NCBI GenBank assembly: GCA_022410635.1
Contig: JAJVDF010000018.1
Span: 2,806,015-2,870,014, forward strand
Direction of reading: 5' to 3'
Length of the DNA: 64,000 bases
DNA from: Tretioscincus oriximinensis
Lineage: Eukaryota; Chordata; Lepidosauria; Squamata; Gymnophthalmidae
A program made the position numbers and the translations under genes. Positions within the stretch are counted from its first letter, which is position 1; each line of letters starts with the position of its first letter. The notes beneath the pieces are model-generated. The model ran no database searches, was not told the DNA's origin, and was given only the letters and a program-made list of their open reading frames with translations. This document shows positions 36,545 to 64,000 of the stretch, one piece after another.

Positions 36545-36790
36545 TAAGAACCTAAGAATGTAAAAGAAGCACTATTGGACTGGGCCAGAGCCCATCTAGT
36601 CCAGCATTCTGTGTCACATCGTGGCCCATCAATTGTACCTGGGACAGTCCCAACTTGAAGGTGAAAACAAACTTTTATCCACTCTCAACTGTTTGCAAAT
36701 GTTGATGATGTTCTGAATCCAATCTACCACTTCAACTTGAAGGCAATATCCAGGCACCCATTTTTGTAGCCATTAATACACTTAGCCTTC
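36545..36790 (-). mobile_element. CR1/L2-type LINE tail
   Basis: TAAGAACCTAAGAATG start, then CCATCTAGTCCAGCATTCTG and GTGGCCCATCAATTGTACCT, the complement of the tail seen at 25725-26157. Confidence 0.62.
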
Positions 36791-38929
36791 CAGATTCAGT
36801 TGATAAAACAGGTTAGGTTACTACTGTGAGGATAGAGCACTCAGAGGAGAGGTTTTGCCTATATCAGTCAACATGCAGAAGGGAAGCCCCTGGATCCTTT
36901 TCTAACAAGGAGCACCCTCTCACAAGGAAAGTTTAGAGCATCTGCAGAAGGTTTTAAGTTCCACTCCAGCATCTTTCTCAAATGAGAAAAGGTTCTATTT
37001 TATTGCTAAAAAAATTCCATGATTCTGCCATGCAGTCTCTAGTAGCTAAGAACATTCTTTTACTCACTCAGTTATCTGTAACGTATGTTTATTCCTCAAT
37101 TTAACAATAACAAAATGCACAAGTGAGAGATGCCCCCCTCCCTCTCTCCCATCCATCTTTCTGTCACTCATATTACTGGACTAAATCTCTTCTTCTACTA
37201 GGAGAGAGCCAAAGTGTGGACCTCCAGATGCTGCTAAACTACAACAGCCATTTTTTTTCCGTTAGTTATACCAGCTGGAAGAATTTTACAATTCGCAAGT
37301 TCAAGGACAATTCTAATTTTACCTGATTAGCTTCACTGATGGCCCTTGTGTTGCTCATTTACTTAATTGCTTTGTTTAATTCAGTGTGCACATACTTTCC
37401 TGTCGATCTTCCAATTTTTTACTAATCACACTGATACAGCAAATAAACTCAGTCCTTCCAAACCTTCACCCAGGAGAAAGAAAAAAGAATGCATCAACAT
37501 CACCCAAGCAGGTCTTAACACAGAATTATCTTTTATTTTGAAAAAAATGCACAAGGCAGTCCGGCAGATTATTGCTTATTTCAGGGACAGAAANGCGCAG
37601 AAAGGTTGTTTAAACCTTGTTTCCTTCTGTGAAATAATCTTGTTTGGCTCCTTCCTCAAATTCTTCAAGTTAATCACAGTACATACCAGAGCAAAATGCA
37701 TTGTTAATAGTTACATATTAACCACCAAGGCCAGTATTCACAGGACACAAGCTGCCAAGGCGAAGGAGAAAATGTTAGGGGACTTCAACAGGACATTTTG
37801 GAAGGGCATCCTTTCCTGCAATGGAATGCAATTGTAAAGTTAAGAATGTGTGTGCGTGCCATTGCTCATGCATGAACATTGTTGAAAGCCCAGGCCTCTG
37901 CCAACTTGGTGGAATCTGCCTCACCCTCATCTAGGGTTGCCNCGTGCACATAAACTGTTCCATTGTTATGTTTATTGTGTTAGCACTTTCAAGCTTAATC
38001 AGAAACCAGGCACTCTGCTCACAAAACATAACCAGCTTGTGCCCTAATTGGATTATGGCCTGTAAGGAATAGAGCAGACATATAAGATGAGTTCAGGGCG
38101 CAATGTGATGTTGCTAGACAACATGCCAGCTGCTCAGCCAGCTGTCAGCCACCAACTAATCAGCCAGATACTCTCTATCAGGATTCTGCTAAAGTCCACA
38201 TCTGCTGTTGTTGATATTCTAGTGTTTAGAGTGTATTCATTGCCAGGTGCTGGTTACATTCCCTTTTTTCCTGATCTAAAGGCATCAGCAGATGTAGAGA
38301 GCAAGATGATCCGATTCCACAGTAATCCTGGACTATAGTATGGAGAATTGTCCTAGATTTCTCCCCCTTATTCTGTCTAGGACAACTCATGAATTCAAAT
38401 TGGTTCCTGTATTAATTTCACTCCTACAGATAGAATCAGATCAGAGATTTTTCATTCCACTATAGTTGTATTCTGGAATAAAGCAAAGATATTTTGGAAT
38501 AAACTAGGAATATGCTGGCATATTCAGTGGAATAAATAAGCAACACTTGGATGCAACTCAAACTAAGAACATCTCTGATTTATCCTTCCACTATTTGTGG
38601 CTAACAGTGTGAAGCCTGAGAGTGCAATGCAGTCCTTGGCATATGCAGTGCCATCCATTGTGACTTAGTGCTATCAGTATTTTTCTCATTGATGTGGTGA
38701 AGAAATGATAAGTAAAATAAACAAGTGACATCTGGGTGCAGCTTCTATCTGTCACCTAACTTTGACAAGATCCTTTGGGTATGGATAAGTATAAATAAAT
38801 AAATAAATATTTGTATGCCTCGTTTCAGCAGAATGAACAGAGACAGTGGAGTTGTTTTGGTTCAGGAAAAAAAGTAATTGCCACACAACTCTACCCTCTT
38901 TCTCCTATAAGATTAAGATAATTTATAAG
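36791..38929. other. no gene seen
   Basis: Non-coding. A MITE-related piece lies at 38470-38560 (TCTGGAATAAAGC, TGGAATAAACTAGG) and a short AATAAATAAATA run at 38795. The 156-residue frame at 37367-37837 has no known motif and contains an N. Confidence 0.45.
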
Positions 38930-39040
38930 AACGTAAGAGGATCCCTTATGAATCGGACCAGAAACAATTTAGTCCACACTCAGTGGCCCACTGATGACCT
39001 TCTGGGTGAAAAAATACTTTCCCTTGCTCAAATCCCGTGA
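38930..39040 (-). mobile_element. CR1/L2-type LINE fragment cut by a palindrome
   Basis: ATAAGAACGTAAGAGGATCC, AGTCCACACTCAGTGGCCCA and CTTCTGGGTGAAAAAATACT belong to the same LINE end. It breaks off where the palindrome at 39040 starts. Confidence 0.55.
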
Positions 39041-39390
39041 CATGCAACCAGCTCTGCCACGTTGCTTCGGCTGTGTCCTCCTACCAGCCAGCCCTCCACC
39101 TGCTTTTGGGGGCTGCTGCCTGCAGATCGGCTCAGCAAAGTGAGGAGCAGCATTGAGACGTTCTGTCAACCTCCCCACCTCCTCACCTCAGCCAAACCAT
39201 TTGACAGCAACGACGTCCTACTTGTTGCTTCACTGAGCCAATCTCCAGGCAGCAGCCCCCGAAAGCAGGCGGAGGGCTGGATGGAAGGAGGACACAGCTG
39301 AAGCAACACAGCGGAGCCGGCTGCATATGATGAAAATTCAAGTATACGTGTGCACAGACACGCCATCGCTCGTCGTGTGAATGCAACCTA
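39040..39390. mobile_element. palindromic element with about 100-bp GC-rich arms
   Basis: The left arm (about 39044-39146) and the right arm (about 39216-39330) are reverse complements at most positions. Both contain CAGCTGTGTCCTCCT-like (left CGGCTGTGTCC), CCAGCCCTCC and GGGGGCTGCTGCCTG. The right side continues with TGCACAGACACGCCATCG, the left seems truncated. It cuts a CR1/L2-type LINE fragment at 38930-39040. No coding capacity is likely; the frames on both strands follow from the palindrome. Confidence 0.65.
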
Positions 39391-40544
39391 AGAAAATTCT
39401 TGAAAGTACAGTAAGATCTAACTGGAAAGTTCAGATCCTTCCTCTTTAATTCTTGACAGTTCAGGACCCTTTTGCTATTTTTCTCTTTCCTGAGGGACAT
39501 TATAGCAGCATGGATGAATAATTGTGTAGCCTCTAGGCCACAGTCACANTATAAAAATCTGTCTTAACAGTGGGCAATGAATTTAGGCCATTATCAACTT
39601 AAAACAACTTTGTTACCAGAGTTGCAACTAGAATCTGTGTTACCTGGAGAACACAATTATTCCAGTGTCTGTACTTTTTCTCCCGTGGATTGGAATGGTG
39701 CAATGGCTACTTTGGGATCCTCTCAACTCACCTCCCAGAGCACGTGCCTCTTTTGCTCCCCTAGTTACATTCCTGCTGGTTATACCTACCTTGCTTAGAG
39801 TAAGAGCAGGATTAATTTCTAAACTCCATGCCGTCCTCTACAAACGTGTAGCCATGGGGAGACAAGGGGTGAAACTGCTCATTCCAGATCCGCTAGGCAA
39901 AGCAGGAAGGGTGCCAGTCATGCCCTTGTCTGCGCCTTCACTTTTAAGAAGCATTTTTCTGTGGATTCGTTTTCTTTTCTACAAAAGCTAATTTCTTTTT
40001 TTGCCAAACATGCCTCCCCCTTCTCTTATTGCAGCTTTTTTTTGGCAATAGTTTTTGCTGGTTTGCTGATAAAAGGAGTAATGCTCAAAAACATTCTCAT
40101 TAAATGGAAATGGGACTCTAGACAGTCTCTTTGTTAATGGCAATAAAAAGAAAGAGCGAAACCAGTGTTTTCGCCATTACAATTTGAAATTAGAATGTGC
40201 TACAGCTGATGTGCTGGAAAATGCTTCTAAACTTTTTACATTTGAATATCAAAGTGCTTATGATTGCATGGTGTGTCCAAAGAAGGTGTCATATTAAAAA
40301 AAAATTCTGTGACTTGCATTCTCAGAAATTTTCCTTCTTTTCCCACAATTTTTGTTTTCTCCTTTTTTTTGCCTACAAGCAGAAACATTATTCTGAATTC
40401 AATTTGCTTTCTTCAACTTGCACATGCTTAACTGCACTCCATACACAGACTCTGAATCCCACAACACATTCAAATTCAAAGGAACCCAGTTCCTTTATCA
40501 AGATTCATTGCTATACCAACCCTTATAAGAACACAGTAAGCACT
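39391..40544. other. no gene seen
   Basis: Non-coding sequence between the palindrome and the ATT-rich tract. No repeat or exon is recognised. Confidence 0.45.
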
Positions 40545-40683
40545 ACATAAACATTAATAATATTAATAACACTAATACTAATATTATTAACATTATTAAT
40601 ATTAACAATATTAATATTAACAATATTATTATTATTAATATTATTATTATTATTAATATTATTATTAATAATAATAATAATAT

Positions 40684-40714
<31 letters not shown>

Positions 40715-40757
40715 AATAATAATATAATAATAATAATAATATAATAATAATAATAAA
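40545..40757. repeat. long ATT/TAA-type microsatellite
   Basis: About 210 bp of nearly pure A/T built from imperfect ATT, AAT and TAATAT units, with both orientations alternating. It lies just beyond the last candidate polyadenylation signal of AMOTL2. The open frame across it (runs of Ile, Leu and Tyr) is an artefact. Confidence 0.9.
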
Positions 40758-40789
40758 TGAACATAAACACAGTCAATTATTAGACAATA

Positions 40790-40802
40790 TTTATTTTTTA
40801 TT
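40790..40802 (-). terminator. candidate distal polyadenylation signals
   Basis: Two AATAAA hexamers nearly abut on the minus strand, followed within 30 bases by GU-rich TGACTGTGTTTATG. A comparable single signal lies at 41082-41087. Either could end the AMOTL2 mRNA. Confidence 0.4.
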
Positions 40803-41445
40803 AAAATATTGTTATACCAAGTGGAATGCTACAGCAATCTCGGTATAGGGCGGCATAATAAAACAAGTTTACATTTAAATACTTAACTTAAAATGCACCA
40901 AAAATAGAACAAAAAAAACACACCCCTCATTGTCTTTGGCAGAAAAAAAAGGTTCACAGCACAAAAATACTTAAAAAGGAGTATCAATATTAATATGAAA
41001 TATATTAAGCTGTGTTTCTTTCTCATATCATTTTTGCTTTGTTTTTGCACTTTTGTAAACAACGCACAACTGAACACTTTTTTTATTTACACATTTTGGG
41101 AGAGATTTTTTTTCTTTTAAAAAATGCAGTTGTCCAGCAAATGCACATGTTCTATTGAGAAAGGAGTGGGATGAAAGTATGTGAAAGTAGAGTCAAGAAA
41201 ACATCAAGAATTGGAAGACTGCGCAACCCTAAATTGGCTACTGTCAGAAGCCAGCTGTCAGTAGAGGAGTGTAAAAGACTTCTAAACAATACTGCAGATT
41301 CTGGAGTGGTTCAAGGAAGGAAAAAGGAATCCGTAACAAACGGTTATCGAGAAATATTTTTTAGAAACCTCACTCAAGTCAAACGCAAATCGTTTTGTAT
41401 CTCTAAATTCACTCACACCATTCCCACAAGTATCTTAAGATCCTG

Positions 41446-41582
41446 TTCCCACTGAGCCTTATTCTGAGCTACATCTCAGAATAAGTGCCTACCATCCACA
41501 TGCAAGTGCAGACTAGCATGTGGATGCCCAAGCCCTGTACCGAGGTATAACATAGAACAAGGCTCAGTGGGAACATGGCCAA
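41446..41582. mobile_element. palindromic MITE, same family, in the AMOTL2 3' UTR
   Basis: Clean outer arms (TTCCCACTGAGCCTTATTCTG and the complement ending GGCTCAGTGGGAACATGGCC) with a shortened centre. A further left-end fragment lies at 41806-41862. Confidence 0.68.
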
Positions 41583-43663
41583 ATAGTACTAGCGTTGGCT
41601 TTATTCTCCAACACGGAAACACACTAACTCAATGTAACTCCCACATACATTCTGCATCATTCTTTTCCCATCATAGCGGAGCGGTCCCAATTTACATCCA
41701 GATCACTTTTCTACATGAATACTGTATTTATTTGCATAATAGCTGCACTTCCCATCTCGATTTTGGATCTCAACATTTATGATCATTTAAAGAGTTTGGA
41801 CCTTTCTGCACTGTGCTTTACTCCTTGATGTCTCTTGGGGTAGGAGCCGGTCACTTGCATATTAGTCCTTAGGAAAAAAGAAAAAAGGCAAAACGTAATA
41901 CTGCCCCCCTCTGAGCTTTCTCCTCCCTTGTCAATGAAGTTTTTCTTCTCTTTCATTTGGCAAAGGACTGTGTATGATTTTCAGCTTTTAGCAGCACCTT
42001 TTGGAACAAGCTGTGCCAACTTCAAGACTGAGTAAGGTTCCGTTTCTCCCATCCCGAGTAGGAAAAATGGGGTTGTGGGTGTTGCTGGAATCATTTCACC
42101 TTCAGGCTTGCTGATACAAGAGCAGCTATAGGTAGTAACTGCGGGAAGAAAAGTGTTGCTCCTTTATTCTACTATTTTTGGACATTCCAAAAGAAAGCAG
42201 TCTTGGGAGTGCTTTATTCTGGAATATCCCACAATAGCCCATAATATCCTAAAACAGGAGGATAAGCATCTGAATGCAGCCAGAGAAGTACTAGGAACCT
42301 TCAAATAATCTTTAACAGCCTATAGACTGTAAGTATGCAACTCCAACCAAGGAAGTATGAAGGTGCTTTGGAGTTTTTTTGTGGCATCAAAAGGCAGTGC
42401 AACCAAGAGAAAAGTAAATATAGTATATATGCATTTAAAGTACTCAGATTAGCTTCTTCCTTTAGACCATAAAACATTCTTGGCTGCAGGACTGACCCCA
42501 GTTTTATTCCAGTTGGGGATCAGAACTATTTCACTCCCAAGAAGGATAAGCAGATGTGACTCCATAAGGATACATCCAGTTTAAAAAAAGACAGCTTGGA
42601 AACAGCAGCCCACAAACAGAAATATTTGGCTTGTGGAGGCTGTTTAAACAAAAAGTGGGGAAATTCCAGTCTGAAGCATCATGGGATGTTGCTTCAAAGG
42701 AAATGGAATCTGAAGGACTCTGAAGGCGGATATTTAACTATGGACAAACAGGATATGAAATGGAGGAAAAGAAAAAGCAAACACTACAGAAATTTGAAAA
42801 CAAAACAAATGGAGAAAACAGCTTTAAGTGAAGTATAGCAAAGAGTGGGAAGGCCGAAGGGGTAAAAATAGACAGGAAGAGCCAATTAGAAGGACTGTGG
42901 CTGAAATGTGGCTTTTCTCTTGCAGAATTTATTTACAAAAATAGAAATATGATCATCTCTTAGATCCCTCTTTTTTTAGTACCTGTTGGCAGGTCCTACA
43001 TCATTTTCCAGGGCAATATGGACTAGGGATGTTATCTTCGGTATCTGCAGCAGTCCTTCGGCTTGGAAAATGAAAAGAGGGAAGGAGAGGGTGTGGGGAA
43101 CTAACTCTAGACACACCAGCACCAGTCAAACATTCTTTGCTTATATTAGCTTACACTTCTGTCCAGGAACCTGCCAGGAACTTAGTGAGCCACACGTATC
43201 ACTGCTTTTGGTGTCAAACCCCAGCATTAACTCCTCTGTGAAGCTGCACCCAGGCAGCACAGAAGTCCAAGTTGGTTCCCTAGTTTATGTTCGGAGTCCT
43301 TGGGAAAACCAATGGCAAAGTAGATGCAGAATGGTTGCTTCTGAATCAGCACTAGCTCCAACACTAGCACTAGCTTCAGCTGTTGCACAATCAACTCCAA
43401 AACGGAGAAGAAAGGCCCATGAATGACCCTAGGCACTTGTAACGTAAATGTTGAGGTTGCCACTTTGCACCCCCAATCCACCGTTCAATGTCCTTCTCCA
43501 GCCTCTTCTTTCAAAGTCTTTGTCCTGCTCTCCACAGGCCATCCTAACTGATTGGTCGTTGCTCTTTTGATCAGTTACTGTCAGCTAGTAAGGCAGCAAT
43601 CTGCTATGGCAGAGAAGAATTTGCCAGGTCTGGTTGTGTGGGGAAATAATTCTCCCCAGTTCC

Positions 43664-61327
<17,664 letters not shown>

Positions 61328-62956
61328 CTAAAAGAATGAAAGCAGGAGTCAGGCAAAATCATGAATGAAAGTTTATTAAGTTGAAGTAAGGATCCGCAAA
61401 CTAATGTCTAATTGAACATCCAGNGGTCACAACTTCAATGTTGTGAAGGCCAATGAATGCATCTTACAACCTAGCAATTACGCTTACTTACACTTAGTCC
61501 ATTATGAACTCCCTGACTGATTTCATTTAAAGGTATTCAAGTACAGTATGGGAAGCAACAGTCTTGTCNGACTGGGTCACTTAGGGATTTTATTTAGGAG
61601 GAACTGAAGTGTCATAAATGAACATTTGTATTATATTTGGGGGATAACTATCCTTTCTTTTAATCTACCAAATACCCTCAAACAAACTTATTCCCAGCTA
61701 AGTATTCAAAGGGATTCTTCCCCACCATATCAGTCATGTGAAGTAGGCCTCAAGTGAGGAGACCTTAAGGACTTAGTAAGGACAAGTCTACAAAATAAAA
61801 TAAATTTTCCCCAGTTCCCAGACTGACTAGTCTTGATGTACTCTTCTTGTGATTTTTTCCCCCATTCAAGTACCTTAAACAAACAAANAATAGATGAGGC
61901 AAATTTGCCTCAACCTGACTATTTAGCAGGTCTTAACTCCTTATATCAACACAATGAAGAAGATCAAATGATCCATTCCTATTTGGGGTATTATGGTGTC
62001 CCACATAACCACTATGCTTCTAGTATTATGAGTATAGTGAAAGATCTCTAGTAAGCTGAAAACTCAGGCATACCTTGATCTTTCTCTAGAAAACAGCTGT
62101 AAGTCCTTCTGTCAGAACACCAATCTTTGATTCAATGCCAGAGTAAAAAGCAGGCCACAATGGTGGTCTCTGAGTAGACTCTACGTAAGTGTTCATTTCC
62201 NTCAAATGAGAAAAGACATCACACAATGTGTGTATTGTGGGCACAGTTAAAGCAGCCAGCAGCTGAGATTTCCAGAAATGATGATTCTACAGCTGAAAAC
62301 CACCATGCCCTCTGGCTGAAAGGTTTGCCTTCTCATTCAAGATGTATGGAAGCAGATTCTGGTCAGGAAATAAACTCTGAACATGCCCAGAAGCCATTTT
62401 GCACAATACACAATGTAATGATGTTCAGGACTTGAGAATGAAGATCATTCCAACAGGGGCATGCTGTGAACCATAAGCTGTTAAGGAACTTAAGCACTTT
62501 AAATGATTGCAATTCTGTAGTTTATGCTAAGTTCCTTAATTGTTTTTGAACAGGGTAATACATAGGGCTGTGTCAGATTCAAGGGGGTTGACTACAAAGA
62601 ATGAATGATCAGTGATCATTTTAAACTATTAAGAATTGTTTAATAACAATTGTAAAAAGTAGCAATTTTCTTACGACTACAACAATATATACCNTCCCCC
62701 TCTTTGCTTCATTTTATAGGTTTTATTGTTTCCCTAAGGGGCAAAATGATAAGTTTTTTTNNNNAAAAAAATCACTTTGCAAGGTAATTAGTCTGACACG
62801 CTTTATCTATATGTAGTTTGTTGCCATTAAGATAATCTTAATAATCTTTATAGCCAATTTCAAACTAAATAAGAGCATGTTACAAGACTTTAAAAGACTG
62901 AAAAGCATTGATACTACAATCATGCAAGATCTACCTCTGCAAACAATCCTCAAGGC

Positions 62957-63232
62957 CACACAACCCTTATTTATTCCACTACAGTTAGATGCTCCACAAT
63001 AAAGAACTGTATGGATTTGATTTATTCCAGAATCTATGCTTTATTGTTGAACATCCTATTAGAGTGGAGTAAATAAGAGTCCAGAATCTATGCTTTATTG
63101 TTGAACATCCTATTAGAGTGGAGTAAATAAGAGGCGTGTGGAAGCAGCCATAATCTGCTCTAGCATGTGATTGGCAGATCACGATTTCAGGATATAATCT
63201 GGATTAAGACTCAGGGCAGAAAAGGCTTACTT
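62957..63232. repeat. MITE-related sequence with a 54-bp tandem duplication
   Basis: Contains TTTATTCCAGAATCTATGCTTT-type sequence related to pieces at 35852-35938, 38470-38560, 42186-42290 and 54205-54305. The 54-bp unit at 63027-63080 is repeated at once at 63081-63133 without a mismatch, so the duplication is recent. The last 100 bp resemble the right half of the GCAGGCCCC-centre MITE. Confidence 0.6.
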
Positions 63233-63235
63233 TTT

Positions 63236-63410
63236 CATGGAGTCTTATTCTGGGTCACATCTTGGGACACAGCTTGGCCATCCACATGCCAGTATAGACT
63301 ATGGCAGGCCCCATTCGGGGCCTGCCATAGTCTATACTAGNATGTGGTTGGCAGGCTCCTATTCCGAGGGACAGCCAAGAATAAGGCTCGGTGTGGATGC
63401 AGCCTGAAAC
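63236..63410. mobile_element. palindromic MITE, GCAGGCCCC-centre family, next to the AMOTL2 promoter
   Basis: Full hairpin copy. The centre GGCAGGCCCCATTCGGGGCC is identical to that at 17377-17572. It lies about 30 bp from the edge of the CpG-rich block, so it abuts the presumed promoter. Confidence 0.72.
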
Positions 63411-63439
63411 TTCCTTCAAAAACCGCTTTTTGCACAGCC

Positions 63440-63970
63440 GATCCTTTTTAAAGCATCAGAAGGAACGATAAGGAACCCATACATCGGGGGAGGGGGGGGC
63501 TGGTGGTCCAGCCGAAGTGGGAACCCAGCAGCTCCGGCCCGCCCGACCTCCCCAAAGCGCCCTCAGCAGATTATCCTCTGCGCAGCCCCCCGCGGTTCCC
63601 CTGCTGCCTCTGCCGCTGCCGCCCGCTCTTTGTTTTCCAAATACTTCTGCACTGACATCATAGGGGTTTGGATTGCAATTAACATTCCTCCGAAGTGAGG
63701 ACGGGAGCCTGGAGCTCTCCGGGAACCTTCGGCCAGCAGAAGGCAAGACAAAAGCTGCCGCCAAGGGGATCGGGATACCCCCCCAGCGGCCGCGGCACCT
63801 GCAAGCTCCACGCGCCCCCGACCCCCATTCGCAGCAGCCCGCGTTGCCCCTGGGCTTGGGCTCGCTGGGTCCCCGCGCTCCAGGGGCGCCGTGCAAGCGC
63901 GGAAGGACGAGCAGTTACAAGGGAAGCGATGGAAAAGGAGAGGAGGGGGCGGGGGGGGGTGTCTCGTGGT
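63440..63970 (-). promoter_or_regulatory. AMOTL2: CpG-rich promoter / probable AMOTL2 first exon
   Basis: This block is GC-rich with dense CpG, unlike the AT-rich rest of the window. It lies 2.1-2.6 kb upstream of the first coding exon, where a non-coding exon 1 is expected. Long frames on both strands here are typical of GC-rich DNA. A possible exon 1 donor on the minus strand is GCAG|GTGCCG (exon end 63799), and a weaker one is GGAG|GTCGGG near 63549. I cannot choose between them. Exon 1 may also start outside the window. Confidence 0.65.
63683..63688. promoter_or_regulatory. TEAD-type CATTCC motif in the CpG island
   Basis: The hexamer CATTCC is the core of the MCAT/TEAD site and lies inside the predicted promoter. 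AMOTL2 is a known YAP/TAZ-TEAD target, so the site is plausible. A hexamer is common by chance, so this is a candidate only. A full CATTCCA lies at 62446-62452 and another CATTCC at 61974-61979, both in the presumed first intron. Confidence 0.35.
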
Positions 63971-64000
63971 GGTGGTGGGACGAATGAATGCGGGACCCTC

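Larger units (their letters stand above)
40775..43663 (-). other. AMOTL2: probable AMOTL2 3' UTR
   Basis: Sequence 3' of the stop with no long conserved frame. On the minus strand AATAAA occurs at 41087-41082, followed by a GU-rich stretch about 10-30 bases on. It occurs twice more at 40802-40797 and 40795-40790, also followed by a GU-rich stretch. Other AATAAA copies lie near 42930 and 41727. The UTR would be about 2.6 or 2.9 kb. One MITE copy (41446-41582) lies inside. The end point is an inference without transcript data. Confidence 0.5.
61328..63440 (-). other. presumed AMOTL2 intron 1
   Basis: About 2.1 kb between the presumed first exon and exon 2. It contains a CATTCCA at 62446-62452, the 54-bp tandem duplication (63027-63133) and the MITE at 63236-63410. 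The upstream limit depends on the unproven exon 1 donor. Confidence 0.5.

Noticed and set aside
39062..39500. Several overlapping frames on both strands
   Set aside because: They follow from the GC-rich inverted repeat; the two arms give near-identical peptides on opposite strands (for example the repeated QPSTCFWGLL/QPSACFRGLL), not a gene.
1..40500. Search for exons of RYK, the expected neighbour
   Set aside because: No kinase, WIF-domain or signal-peptide exon and no second CpG-rich block was seen, so RYK must lie outside the window if the gene order is conserved.
40543..40776. 77-residue frame of Ile, Leu and Tyr runs
   Set aside because: It is the translation of the ATT-rich microsatellite.
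43227..43481. 84-residue minus-strand frame downstream of the AMOTL2 stop
   Set aside because: Lies in the presumed 3' UTR, has no motif, and cannot be joined to the gene after the EILI stop.
63456..63987. Overlapping long frames on both strands in the CpG island
   Set aside because: GC-rich sequence has few stop codons; products are Arg/Gly/Pro-rich without known motifs, and an in-frame TAG upstream of the AMOTL2 start prevents fusion to the protein.

Overview
The window is nuclear DNA from a vertebrate, almost certainly a squamate reptile (lizard or snake). One protein-coding gene with eight coding-region introns occupies the right third. The rest is gene-poor and packed with interspersed repeats of a squamate kind: tRNA-derived SINEs of the Sauria type, a BovB/RTE LINE, L1 LINEs, CR1/L2-type LINE 3' ends with a TTCTTATG-like tail, hAT-like and palindromic MITE-like elements, and one miniature Tc1/mariner-like palindrome. 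Scattered single Ns and one N cluster (about 20007-20054) are assembly ambiguities.

Right part (about 40.8-64 kb, minus strand): AMOTL2 (angiomotin-like 2). I rebuilt the complete coding sequence as nine coding exons between 61245 (ATG) and 43664 (stop). All junctions are GT-AG and phase-compatible, and the product is 755 residues. It carries the LPTY and PPEY WW-binding motifs, the HVRSLS LATS-kinase site, the long angiomotin coiled coil and a C-terminal EILI PDZ ligand. A CpG-rich block at 63.44-63.97 kb is the probable promoter and first exon and contains a CATTCC (TEAD-type) hexamer. The 3' UTR probably runs to a polyadenylation signal near 41.08 or 40.79 kb, next to a roughly 210-bp ATT-rich microsatellite. 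Introns contain MITEs, LINE pieces and simple repeats.

Left part (1-40.8 kb): no exon of a host gene could be supported. In the vertebrate order I know, RYK lies 3' of AMOTL2, so this is probably the AMOTL2-RYK intergenic interval. It holds clear nested insertions. An L1 with a 12-bp target duplication sits inside a hAT-like element (8557-12498). A BovB relic is split by an LTR-like insertion that is itself split by a CR1/L2 3' end (24867-26765). A palindromic element lies inside a LINE tail (about 480-1030). A hAT-like MITE lies inside an LTR-like unit (about 20.25-20.97 kb).

I found no operon-like, CRISPR, phage or otherwise new functional system. What deserves a second look is the structure of the repeats and the regulatory context of AMOTL2.
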